Of a stretch of DNA of 64,000 nt, positions 42,856 to 50,371 are shown in pieces; the first letter of the stretch is position 1; the number at the start of each line of letters is the position of its first letter. Below the pieces are notes generated by a model that saw nothing but the letters and a program-made list of their open reading frames with translations, was not told where the DNA came from and did not search any database. Both the position numbers and the translations under genes were made by a program. Source of the DNA: Paenibacillus ferrarius (GTDB taxonomy: Bacteria; Bacillota; Bacilli; Paenibacillales; NBRC-103111); the NCBI RefSeq assembly GCF_002027705.1, contig NZ_MBTG01000032.1, positions 1 through 64,000 on the forward strand, in the 5' to 3' direction.

Positions 42856-45198
42856 CTAGGAATAACATCGAATCTCATAAATAGCAGCCGATTGGTCACC
42901 GTTGGTTGCATCGATGACAACGCGCAGCTTATCGGTATGAACAGGCTGCTCCAGCGCGTGGCGGCAATGACGCTGGTAATTCCCCCTTATCTCAAGAAGC
43001 TGCTTCCAAGCGCCGCCAACGAAGGCTTCTATCCGATAATCCTTCGGACACTGCGGGTCACGATAAAACGGTGCATACCCCCGATATTCCCATAAAAGAC
43101 TGCCCGGGAAAGAAATCTCGATTTGCCGGATCAGTTTAAGCTCCTCCCAGCTTAGCTCCAACCACTGCGGAAGCGACTCGCGCGGATCCGAACGCCACAG
43201 GTTCGTAAAGCGATACGGTCTTGTGACCCCATTGATCACATGCTCCGGAGGGTATGCATTCTGAGAAGGCTCAACCCGGAAGCTGCGGGTTGGCCCGTTC
43301 CAATCCCTGCGCATCTTTCCTTGGCCCATTTCATAGGCACACGTCTGCCCTGGCACGATGCCGTCTGCACAATGCCAGACGAGGTGTGGATTCGCATGCA
43401 GATCCAAGCGAATGTAGATGCCAGCCTTCAGACCGTCACGCTCGCTTAGTTGCACCTCCCAATCAATCCATTGATAATCCCCCGGCATGACTTGCAATTC
43501 CGTAGTGGCAAGCAACGGCTGCTCCTCCGTGCGGTAATCCCAAATATGATCGACGGGAAGGATGGTTGCTTTCACGGTTTGAGGGCTTCCACTTCGATTC
43601 GTCAAGCATACCGAAACCCGGTTCAACACGCCCTCCGAGATCGCAATCCACTGCCCTTTCCGCTGATTCAGCGCATCATCCTGCGGTCCAAGCTGACCCG
43701 CCGCCAGCAGATCCGCTCTCACTTCACCGCCATAGCACGCCGCTTGGCTGCTCGCGATCACTTGTGCGCTGCGGGCAAGATCCAGCTCGTCCTCGTTCGT
43801 CGTATTCAGTAGAAAACAGCCATCGCGAAGCAGCGTTTGTTGCACGTCCCTGATTGCTTCACTCGGCACATCCGCAAGCGCCAGCCCTTTCCGCAAAGCG
43901 ACCGCTGCCGCTGTTCCAACCGCTTGCCCGACAATGGCGGTCGTCCCCATGACACGCACGGTGCCGAGTGCCGCATGGGTTACCGAAATGTTCCGGCCGG
44001 CCATCAGCAAGTTATCGACATCCTTGGCGATCGTCGATCGGAGTGGAACGCCATACGGGCCACAATAGCTTTTGACCATATAGGAGGACGTTTCATTATA
44101 GCCTTCGGCACTGGCATGCTCACTCGTCGGCGCAAGCAATCCCCCCGGGGTGTGCAGATCCAGAAACCAGCCTCCGTAAGCGATTTCGTCTTCAAACACC
44201 GTTTTATTCAAAGGATCATGCTCGGTCATCAAGTAGTGCCCCATGATTCTGCGACTTTCGCGTTTGCCCGGCACCTGACCGATCCAATCGATCGCATGGT
44301 TGGCCGCCAGCTCTTTCGTCTTCGGATCCTTGTTCTTGATCCAATCCCAAACTCCTAAGACATACCGCGTCAGCTCATGGCGAATATCCTCATTTTCATA
44401 AATTGTATGCCAAGGCACGCCAATCTCGATCCACCAGTAACCACCGCGCACATCGTTGGGGTTCCGTCCCTGTTTATAGAAAAAGTCCGGATTATCGAGC
44501 TTCGCCGCCCAATCGGGCGCCGTGAATGGCGCTGGGTAGCCCATATCTTTCGTCTTAAAATGAATCGAATTCCCCATCACATCCCCGCTAGCCTCAAGCG
44601 GCGCATGCGGTTCGTCGAATTCCGCGCGTCCTTCGGAGCCCATCCGCCATTCGCAGCCTGCACGATCGGCAACAATGCCATCACCTGTGCAGTCAATGAA
44701 AACATCTGCAAGCAATTCAAGCTCCAGCTCCGCGTTCGCCACATACCCTACGACAGATGCAATCTTGCGAGCATTCGCCATCCGAACATCCAGAATGGTC
44801 GTATTCAAATAAAAGGTTAAATTCTCGGTCCGCTGCGCCATGTCATACATCGTCATATCCCACACGCTGTTCGTCCAGCCGTTCTCGAACACCGTCTCGT
44901 GGTTGCGCGCGCGCTCCTCAATCAACAACTCTGAGATGATCCCGGTTTCCTTGGCATACACGTGAAAGGCAGCCGCACCATGCGGGGTCACTCGGACCTC
45001 GGAAGAGCTGTTCCCTCCGAAGACGGGACGGTCCTGAACTAGACAGGTTCTCGCCCCTTGTCTAGCCGAGGCAACGGCCGCGCAGAAGCCGGCAAGTCCG
45101 CCGCCGCACACGACAACGTCGTACTTCTCTGTCTTTTGCCTGCTTGCTCTTGCCGATTGATTCCCCGCTGAACTTGTGTCCTTGAAGTCAGTCGTCAT
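42856..45198 (-). CDS. FAD-dependent oxidoreductase with C-terminal discoidin-like domain
   Basis: A 780-residue cytosolic protein. Dinucleotide motif VVVCGGGLAGFCAAVASARQ (Gly32-Gly37) and VFGGNSSSEVRVTPHG follow the FAD_oxidored family; GRNISVTHAALGTVRVMGT is the second FAD block. After residue about 560 comes a linker and a beta-rich F5/8-type domain (EHVINGVTRPYRF to YEIRCYS). Relatives occur in plant-polysaccharide loci, but the reaction is not established. Start at 45198 has AAGGGGAGA before it. An operator candidate lies 110 bp upstream. Confidence 0.85.
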   Translation of the reverse strand: MTTDFKDTSSAGNQSARASRQKTEKYDVVVCGGGLAGFCAAVASARQGARTCLVQDRPVFGGNSSSEVRVTPHGAAAFHVYAKETGIISELLIEERARNHETVFENGWTNSVWDMTMYDMAQRTENLTFYLNTTILDVRMANARKIASVVGYVANAELELELLADVFIDCTGDGIVADRAGCEWRMGSEGRAEFDEPHAPLEASGDVMGNSIHFKTKDMGYPAPFTAPDWAAKLDNPDFFYKQGRNPNDVRGGYWWIEIGVPWHTIYENEDIRHELTRYVLGVWDWIKNKDPKTKELAANHAIDWIGQVPGKRESRRIMGHYLMTEHDPLNKTVFEDEIAYGGWFLDLHTPGGLLAPTSEHASAEGYNETSSYMVKSYCGPYGVPLRSTIAKDVDNLLMAGRNISVTHAALGTVRVMGTTAIVGQAVGTAAAVALRKGLALADVPSEAIRDVQQTLLRDGCFLLNTTNEDELDLARSAQVIASSQAACYGGEVRADLLAAGQLGPQDDALNQRKGQWIAISEGVLNRVSVCLTNRSGSPQTVKATILPVDHIWDYRTEEQPLLATTELQVMPGDYQWIDWEVQLSERDGLKAGIYIRLDLHANPHLVWHCADGIVPGQTCAYEMGQGKMRRDWNGPTRSFRVEPSQNAYPPEHVINGVTRPYRFTNLWRSDPRESLPQWLELSWEELKLIRQIEISFPGSLLWEYRGYAPFYRDPQCPKDYRIEAFVGGAWKQLLEIRGNYQRHCRHALEQPVHTDKLRVVIDATNGDQSAAIYEIRCYS

Positions 45199-45307
45199 GT
45201 TCTCAAATCTCCCCTTATGAAGCCGTATCCCCACTCCTCCCGAAATGAGAGATGACAGCGGTTTCTTTTCCTCCTCTCCACTTTAGCGTTGGTACTCTTA
45301 GAATAAA

Positions 45308-45341
45308 ATATCTCCATTTTAGATTTGATGCCTTCATTTTG
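45308..45341 (-). promoter_or_regulatory. Candidate YesN operator of locus 2, FAD gene site
   Basis: TCTCCATTTT at 45311-45320 and CCTTCATTTT at 45331-45340, 20 bp apart, inside the same context as the site at 38156-38190 (ATAT/TGAT before each half). The position about 110 bp upstream of the FAD oxidoreductase start suits activation. Confidence 0.55.
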
Positions 45342-45630
45342 TATTTAGTAATCCGCCCAGTAAGCTCATTTGTAAACATTCGCTTATACACTTTCGGACC
45401 TACACGCTCAGCGGATGCTGGAGCATAATGGAACTGCAGCTCTCTCCGGCGCAGGGTGGATAAATTCGACGGTGTATGCTTTTCTAGCTTCCGTTAGTTG
45501 CGCTGGTGTCATGGTGCAAACCATAATCTAGACGATAAAGATTTAAAAGCATGTCGTAAAGATCATTACTGAATTCACAGAAACAAGATGAATCAATTTT
45601 CCGTTTAGATAAATTCGATTTGATTGTCAG

Positions 45631-45717
45631 ATACAACTCCCGTTACTTGAATGCAAACAAGGAAGCAGCTGCCGCGGCATTCTACTCCCTGTTTATTGTG
45701 CTATCGTTAATTCGATA
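45631..45717 (+). repeat. Dispersed cassette-type repeat
   Basis: ATACAACTCCCGTTACTTGA, then a hairpin region with GGAAGCAGCTGCCGCGGCAT close to the copy at 4008, then GCTATCGTTAATTCGATA as a degenerate second box. It lies about 50 bp behind the MFS pseudogene on the minus strand. Confidence 0.6.
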
Positions 45718-45770
45718 CCTTATATATGCTCGACGGAGCTGGTATGATTTCAAGTGATTCGTAAATAATC

Positions 45771-46590
45771 TTACTTCGAACACGTCACTTCTATCCACTT
45801 TGCTTGGCCGGCACGATGGTAAACTTCGCCGAACCAGTCGGACAGCTTGCCGGCCAATGGCCTTACCACCGTAAGCGCAATGGCGTATACCAAGAAGAAT
45901 GTGCCGGCGTTGACCCTGATGGATTCCGCGAACAACGGCAGGAAAGTCGTGATGCCACCATAGGCAACGGCCAGAAAGAAGAGCGCTGTAGTAACGGGGA
46001 GTACCGATTTTTCAAACATTTCGATCTTTTCGTTGCACCTTTCGGTTGAAACGGGATTTTGGTTGTGGAAATTAGCAGAAACGAAACCGCAGACAGTCCT
46101 GTTGCGAGTAAAAACAAGGTCTGGAATGAACCATTCTGCAGCACCCATAAGCCGAGCAGCGGACCAATCGCCATCTCGACCGTCATCGCCATGCCGAACC
46201 TACCCATGCCTTCACCCGGCGCGAGTCCGGAATGATATCAGTGACCGATGTACTGATAGACTCGTGGAAAAGGCCCAACTGGCGCCATGCAGAACACGCA
46301 GCGCGAGCAGCATTACTATGCCGGCAACCCAGTCGTATAGATACATCGATATAACAAAGAAGACAAGCCCCCAAATCATAAACGGCCTTCTGCCGTACCG
46401 ATCAAGCAGCCCCCCGACAATCGGACGAAAGACAACAGCGGTCAGTGTGAACACCCCAGCCGCTAGTCCGACCTGCAACTTGCTGCCGCCCATTTGCTTA
46501 ATAAATAACGGCATCGCGGGCAGCAGGATATAGAATCCTGTGAATAAGAACAGCATCCCTAGCGTCAATTGAATAAAAGACGTTGTCCAT
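45771..46590 (-). pseudogene. MFS transporter, frameshifted and truncated
   Basis: Pieces in three frames make up an MFS efflux transporter: FIQLTLGMLFLFTGFYILLPAMPLFI, GGLLDRYGRRPFMIWGL (the loop motif between helices 2 and 3), GMAMTVEMAIGPLLG and PLAGKLSDWFG. Breaks lie near 46570 (the start), at about 46210 and at about 46050, and the protein ends about three helices early at TCSK. It would have been a drug- or metabolite-exporter of about 400 residues. Confidence 0.8.
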
Positions 46591-46611
46591 AGTCATTCCA
46601 TGTCATCCTCC

Positions 46612-46899
46612 TTAGACTTCATCTGTCCGGACTTTCTCTATCTCTTCCTTCATCCACTGAATCTCGACCTCTCCCATCCGCTTGCGATGATCGAACACCC
46701 ACAGTAGCTGCACGCGCTGTTTCTCAGGCTCTGGCTTGTGCTGTAACAGATACCACTCAAAGTCTGCAACAATTTTGAAATTCCTCTCCAGAATCTGCAA
46801 GTACAGTTCGAGGCAGACCGGACGGTTTTCTTTGACAATATACTGAAAATAAACCATCTTGAACCGGAACGTGAGCTCCATCTCGGCTTCCGCAACCAT
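46612..46899 (-). CDS. Hypothetical protein
   Basis: A 95-residue, strongly charged, helical protein (FRFKMVYFQYIVKEN, LQILERNFKIVADFEWYLLQ, VFDHRKRMGEVEIQWMKEEI). It is not a family I can name. The helical layout resembles the C-terminal half of small regulators such as PadR, and it lies upstream of a broken transporter gene, so it may be what is left of that transporter's regulator. The frame is intact but no strong ribosome site is seen. Confidence 0.4.
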   Translation of the reverse strand: MVAEAEMELTFRFKMVYFQYIVKENRPVCLELYLQILERNFKIVADFEWYLLQHKPEPEKQRVQLLWVFDHRKRMGEVEIQWMKEEIEKVRTDEV

Positions 46900-46926
46900 T
46901 GAGGACGAAGCGAAAGGACGAGATCA

Positions 46927-47216
46927 ATGAGAATTCTAGTTGTTTCGGCCCATCCGAATGTAGAACAGTCGCGTATAAATAAACGCTGGATGGCGGAATT
47001 ACGTGGCTTAATTAGCTATACGATCAGCGAACAGATTCGCCCCCTTTAAGTATTTTCCAATCAAATCGGCATGACTTTTCTGCCGCATTATAAATTCTAT
47101 GGAGCAGTCTGGCGACGGTTGACCAGATCGAAAATAACGCCTCAGACTATGTGAAGCATATCTCATCTCCCGATCCCAATCCTATAATCGTTCGAAAACT
47201 ATGCTCGATGAAATGA
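46927..47216 (+). pseudogene. NAD(P)H oxidoreductase (flavodoxin-like fold), remnant
   Basis: The N-terminus MRILVVSAHPNVEQSRINKRW matches in pattern the intact oxidoreductase at 48493 and is followed after a deletion by MTFLPHYKFYGA and, in another frame, SLATVDQIENNASDYVKHI, the C-terminal end of this family. The middle with the flavin-binding loops is gone. A ribosome site GAAAGGAC stands before the ATG, so it was once a normal gene. It lies across the Tn7-like junction from its paralogue. Confidence 0.7.
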
Positions 47217-47410
47217 GTAAACCAATTACCAAATTAGTTCGTAAAACGGTTTTTTTACTTACGAGGATGAAATGAGAAAACTGTGAGGTCCGAGTTGCTC
47301 CACGGCTGTAGGCCGACTACTAAACGTTACACCTGCCCGTTATTTTAAACCCTCCCCCCTCCCGCAGGCGTAACTAATAACTAGCTAGCTCATTAATTAC
47401 ACAAAATGTA

Positions 47411-47539
47411 ATAAGCGTTCACCCTGTTGATTGGGTGAACGCTTACTAGTTTACTTCAAAACTTTATTTGTTACTTCAAGACTTTATTTCTCACTTCAAA
47501 ACTTTATTGTCTACTTCAAATCTTATTTGTCACCCGATA
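47411..47539 (-). mobile_element. Tn7-like right-type end, family 2, well preserved
   Basis: Four sites start exactly 20 bp apart at 47453, 47473, 47493 and 47513 (ACTTCAAAACTTTATTTGTT and variants), ending in a terminus that reads TATCGGGTGACA on the minus strand. Four abutting sites are the layout of the Tn7 right end. Inside is a palindrome AAGCGTTCACCC / GGGTGAACGCTT at 47413-47443. The element body lies to the left. Confidence 0.65.
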
Positions 47540-47544
47540 TTTTT

Positions 47545-47694
47545 TGTTGGGTGACAATAAAGTTTTGAAGTGCAAGAAGCCAGCGAATTCAAGGGTTTGC
47601 TGGCTTTTTTGTGAAATATAAAATACAAATAATGTTCTGAAGTGGTTATGTTGAAAAATTAAGCTAAAATACAATTAAGTTTTGAAGTACTTCT
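47545..47694 (+). mobile_element. Tn7-like left-type end, family 2
   Basis: Terminus TGTTGGGTGACA and three spaced sites (GACAATAAAGTTTTGAAGT, ACAAATAATGTTCTGAAGT and ACAATTAAGTTTTGAAGT), with a hairpin AAGCCAGCGAATTC / GGGTTTGCTGGCTT after the first. Same length and layout as 22719-22868. It is separated from the right-type end by TTTTT at 47540-47544. The body lies to the right. Confidence 0.65.
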
Positions 47695-47716
47695 TACAAA
47701 CATCAATAGTTCTCAT

Positions 47717-47744
47717 TGAACTAACGTTTCTCGTTAGTTCAATG
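47717..47744 (+). repeat. Dispersed repeat box, perfect palindrome
   Basis: TTGAACTAACG, TTTCT, CGTTAGTTCAA: 11-bp arms around a 5-bp spacer, the cleanest copy in the window. It lies 46 bp behind the stop of the DUF5071 gene. The partner box is at 47326-47350. Confidence 0.75.
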
Positions 47745-47789
47745 ATTAAAAGCTTCATATTTCTAGAGCGCTTCTTTTTGTATTATATT

Positions 47790-48233
47790 TTAGGCTCTCG
47801 CTTTTTTTAATACTACTTTATTTGATAATACGGATTGCTCAATGCCTAGTCTGCCGATAAGCTCTTTTATTCCATAAATCCACATACTATCTTCTTCTAA
47901 GTCTGCTTGATCTAATACTGTATCAATAAAAGGTATTAGTTCATTGGTATCAAATTGCTTTATGACTTCTATCGACTCACTTGCTCCTGGCCAGTTTAGA
48001 TCTTTTAGCAAATATAGTAGCCATTGAATAGCTATGATAGCCCTATCTTTACCCAAACTACGTATGATTTTCATTGAATTGCCCCACGTGTCCTTATCGG
48101 TGTCTTGAATAAGGCGTGATATATATTTATCTTCAATTTTATTAGAAAAATAATTCACTGCTTCTTCCTGAGCGTTTTCTGGCATACTCCATTTGAGAAG
48201 TCCTAAATAATACTGGAATTCCTGTTCCTCCAT
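47790..48233 (-). CDS. DUF5071 family protein
   Basis: A 147-residue, acidic, all-helical protein. The block LLYLLKDLNWPGASESIEVI is the DUF5071 signature; the helices look like HEAT-type repeats. The family has no known reaction and often turns up as lone genes in Bacillales. It stands alone on the minus strand between two dispersed repeats, the cassette-like pattern. A weak AGGGG lies before the ATG. Confidence 0.75.
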   Translation of the reverse strand: MEEQEFQYYLGLLKWSMPENAQEEAVNYFSNKIEDKYISRLIQDTDKDTWGNSMKIIRSLGKDRAIIAIQWLLYLLKDLNWPGASESIEVIKQFDTNELIPFIDTVLDQADLEEDSMWIYGIKELIGRLGIEQSVLSNKVVLKKARA

Positions 48234-48300
48234 CCTGCACCCCCTCTAAAATTCATAGAACAGCTTTCGGACCATGCCTTTATCCTCGTCATGATGATTG

Positions 48301-48336
48301 TTGCTATCGTTCTGCTATCGTTTCCGTTAGTTCAAT
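48301..48336 (+). repeat. Dispersed repeat box
   Basis: TTGCTATCGTTCTGCTATCG followed by TTTCCGTTAGTTCAAT; the right arm is perfect and the left half is duplicated. No hairpin is attached. Confidence 0.6.
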
Positions 48337-48492
48337 AATCATAATACGATGTTAAATACATTTAGTATAGTAAGTTCGCGTGACACTCACCTTAATGACA
48401 GTACCTGTACTAAAAGTGCGTACTTACATATTTACAGTGCAATCTTTATACTCAAACAAAGGAAATAAATAAGAATCAAGGAGGACAAATCT

Positions 48493-49056
48493 TTGAAAAC
48501 TCTGGTTATCGTAACACACCCAAACATAGAAACATCCGTCATAAATAAGCAATGGGTAGAAGAACTCAAAAAACATCCGGAAAAGTATACTGTTCACGAA
48601 TTGCATAAGGTATACCCTGATGGAAATATAGACGTGGAAAAAGAACAAAAATTGGTTGAATCGCATGGCAATCTTGTTTTTCAGTTCCCTATATATTGGT
48701 TTAATTGTCCCCCTCTCCTTAAAAAATGGCTTGACGATGTTTTAACTTATGGGTGGGCATATGGTTCAAATGGAGGCGATAAATTAAAGAATCGCAAAGC
48801 TGCTTTAGCAGTATCTGCCGGTATTAAAAAAGAAGATTATAGTGAAGAGGGAAGATACGGCTACACACTTGAACATATATTATCTCCTTTTGAATCTACT
48901 TTCCTATACTGCAATGCAAATTATCGTTCGTTCTTTGCATTTTATGGTAAGGAAAATGAGCCTGGTGAAAATGTGCCTGGTACAGAAAATGAACCTTCTG
49001 TAAGCCAATTGGAAAAAAGCGCACTAAATTATTTGAATTTTGTTGATAACCTTTAA
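48493..49056 (+). CDS. NAD(P)H-dependent oxidoreductase, flavodoxin-like fold
   Basis: A 187-residue flavin reductase of the Flavodoxin_2/KefF-YwrO group. MKTLVIVTHPNIETSVINKQW is the family start, FQFPIYWFNCPPLLKKWLDDVL the flavin-binding and partner helix. It reduces quinones or similar with NAD(P)H. The start is TTG at 48493, AAGGAGGA 8 bp upstream. A palindrome AGTACCTGTACT at 48400-48411 may be an operator; the HxlR regulator encoded convergently next door is a natural candidate. Confidence 0.88.
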   Translation: MKTLVIVTHPNIETSVINKQWVEELKKHPEKYTVHELHKVYPDGNIDVEKEQKLVESHGNLVFQFPIYWFNCPPLLKKWLDDVLTYGWAYGSNGGDKLKNRKAALAVSAGIKKEDYSEEGRYGYTLEHILSPFESTFLYCNANYRSFFAFYGKENEPGENVPGTENEPSVSQLEKSALNYLNFVDNL

Positions 49057-49082
49057 AGTTAGCTTTATTAAAGCTGATATAA

Positions 49083-49119
49083 AAAAGAAGTATTTCCTTG
49101 TTCAGGAGATACTTCTTTT
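49083..49119. terminator. Bidirectional terminator
   Basis: Stem AAAAGAAGTAT / ATACTTCTTTT between two convergent genes, with T-rich flanks on both strands. Confidence 0.8.
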
Positions 49120-49140
49120 GATTTTAAAAAATAGCTATGT

Positions 49141-49500
49141 CTACTGCTGTACAGCCTCCAGAGCTGGCGAACTGTTTTTCTCTCCCCACTCGCACATCAT
49201 ATTTAACAATGGAATGAGAGAAAGACCACGATTAGATAATGAATATTCAACTTTTGGAGGTACTTGTGGAAATTCCTTGCGTATGATAAGGCCATCTGCT
49301 TCCAGCTCTTTTAACATGATGCTTAACGTTTTAAAGGAAATGGTACCGATACATCGCTTCAGCTCATTAAACCGCACAACCTTATTTTCAGACAGCCAAT
49401 ACATAATGGTCATCTTATATTTACCGCCTATTAAGGACAACGTGTACCCAAAGCCAGTGTCTTTTAGTATCACGCCAGTCGGAACACAGGTTTCGCGCAC
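49141..49500 (-). CDS. HxlR-family transcriptional regulator
   Basis: A 119-residue winged-helix regulator: redox-type cysteine near the N-terminus (ETCVPTG), then LSLIGGKYKMTIMYWL, FNELKRCIGTISFKTLSIMLKELEADGLI and VEYSLSNRGLSLIPLL, the HxlR core. GTG at 49500 is chosen as start, 9 bp behind AAGGAG. HxlR proteins of this kind sense electrophiles or oxidants through the cysteine. It likely controls the oxidoreductase encoded convergently at 48493 and itself. Confidence 0.87.
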   Translation of the reverse strand: MRETCVPTGVILKDTGFGYTLSLIGGKYKMTIMYWLSENKVVRFNELKRCIGTISFKTLSIMLKELEADGLIIRKEFPQVPPKVEYSLSNRGLSLIPLLNMMCEWGEKNSSPALEAVQQ

Positions 49501-49521
49501 AAGTAACACTCTCCTTTTGGT

Positions 49522-49548
49522 AAGTATGTGATATAAATATTCATACTT
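49522..49548 (-). promoter_or_regulatory. Inverted repeat in the HxlR promoter
   Basis: AAGTATG and CATACTT, 13 bp apart, 22 bp upstream of the GTG start. Position and symmetry suit an autoregulatory operator. Confidence 0.5.
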
Positions 49549-49639
49549 TATAATAGATCATTATGCAATTTTATTGAAAGGATGTAAATGGCTATAAAAT
49601 TTGCTTTACACTAAATTTGAATAAACTTTAGAAACGGAT

Positions 49640-50118
49640 TTTGACCAGAATGATGGCAGACACTTTACGTCCTGGCCGTACGCGAATGCGGAGGGTGAGT
49701 GTTGGCCGAAACAAGAAATGGTGACCCAAGCGCTCGGTGTCTCGTAAGGCGGTGACGGTCTATTACGTCAAACTGCCCGATAGCTCAAAAGTCAACCGAT
49801 CCCATTATGGGAATTTCCCCAAGCCTAATCCTCTCTTTTCGGGTGCCACATACATCCCGAAAACATTGCCTTTATGGACGGTTTTCAGACCGCTTTCCCT
49901 TACAAAAGCTACGATCCAACTAACGAACCACTATCTTCAAAAGCTCCAAGTACAAACTTGCCCTCTGTGGGTTTAATTCGCTCTACTACCATTTCCAATG
50001 AAAATTTTACTTCTCGCTCATAAGTCGATCCAAAAGCCTCCGGATTAGTTCTCAGGGCACTTAATCGCAATTCCTGATAGAACCTTGCATCGTGCTCATC
50101 CAGAACTCTAATATTCAT
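49640..50118 (-). pseudogene. GNAT N-acetyltransferase, frameshifted
   Basis: Starts MNIRVLDEHDARFYQELRLS with a proper GGAGG and runs to EDSGSLVG, then continues in other frames as IVAFVRESGLKTVHKGN, VFGMYVAPEKRGLGLGK (the acetyl-CoA loop) and finally pieces of the last strand near 49650. At least two frame changes. It would have been a GNAT acetyltransferase of about 155 residues of unknown acceptor. Confidence 0.75.
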
Positions 50119-50182
50119 CAAGATTCCTCCCGTTTCCCTTTGGTCAGTTCTCACACAAACCATAGTCAACTTATCTACTTCG

Positions 50183-50250
50183 CTAAACTGCCCGTTAGCA
50201 CAGCAGGCCACCGAGCTTATCATCGGCAGCCTGCTTATTCTTTGTTAAGA
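50183..50250 (+). repeat. Dispersed cassette-type repeat
   Basis: CTAAACTGCCCGTTAGCA and hairpin GCAGGC...GCCTGC at 50203-50235; the second box is not clear. It lies just upstream of the GNAT pseudogene on its strand. Confidence 0.5.
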
Positions 50251-50371
50251 GGGTGGCTCCGGTACCGATATTATGTACGTCACGCCAGCTGATAACCGTC
50301 TTAACTTACTTTTATTGAGTTACATTAAAATATAAAGTATAATAAGCGTATCTAGAAGGGAGCGAATCATT

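Larger units (their letters stand above)
45199..45770. other. Gene-free stretch at the edge of locus 2
   Basis: 570 bp without a supported gene. It holds the direct-repeat operator candidate at 45308-45341 and a dispersed repeat at 45631-45717. A 40-codon open piece on the minus strand near 45510-45390 has no support. Confidence 0.5.
47217..47789. other. Gene-free stretch holding a Tn7-like junction
   Basis: 570 bp without a gene. From left to right: a dispersed-repeat box at 47326-47350, the right-type and left-type transposon ends described separately, and a perfect palindromic box at 47717-47744. The whole junction thus sits between two boxes of the dispersed repeat, where other copies have only a hairpin. 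Confidence 0.6.

Noticed and set aside
43837..44358. A 173-codon plus-strand open frame
   Set aside because: Antisense of the FAD oxidoreductase; the codon pattern belongs to the minus strand.
47453..47530. CRISPR array, because of four repeats at a constant 20-bp period
   Set aside because: The repeats abut with no spacers, end in a transposon-type tip, and no cas gene is near.
49737..49976. A 79-codon plus-strand open frame
   Set aside because: It is antisense to the GNAT pseudogene and has no ribosome site.
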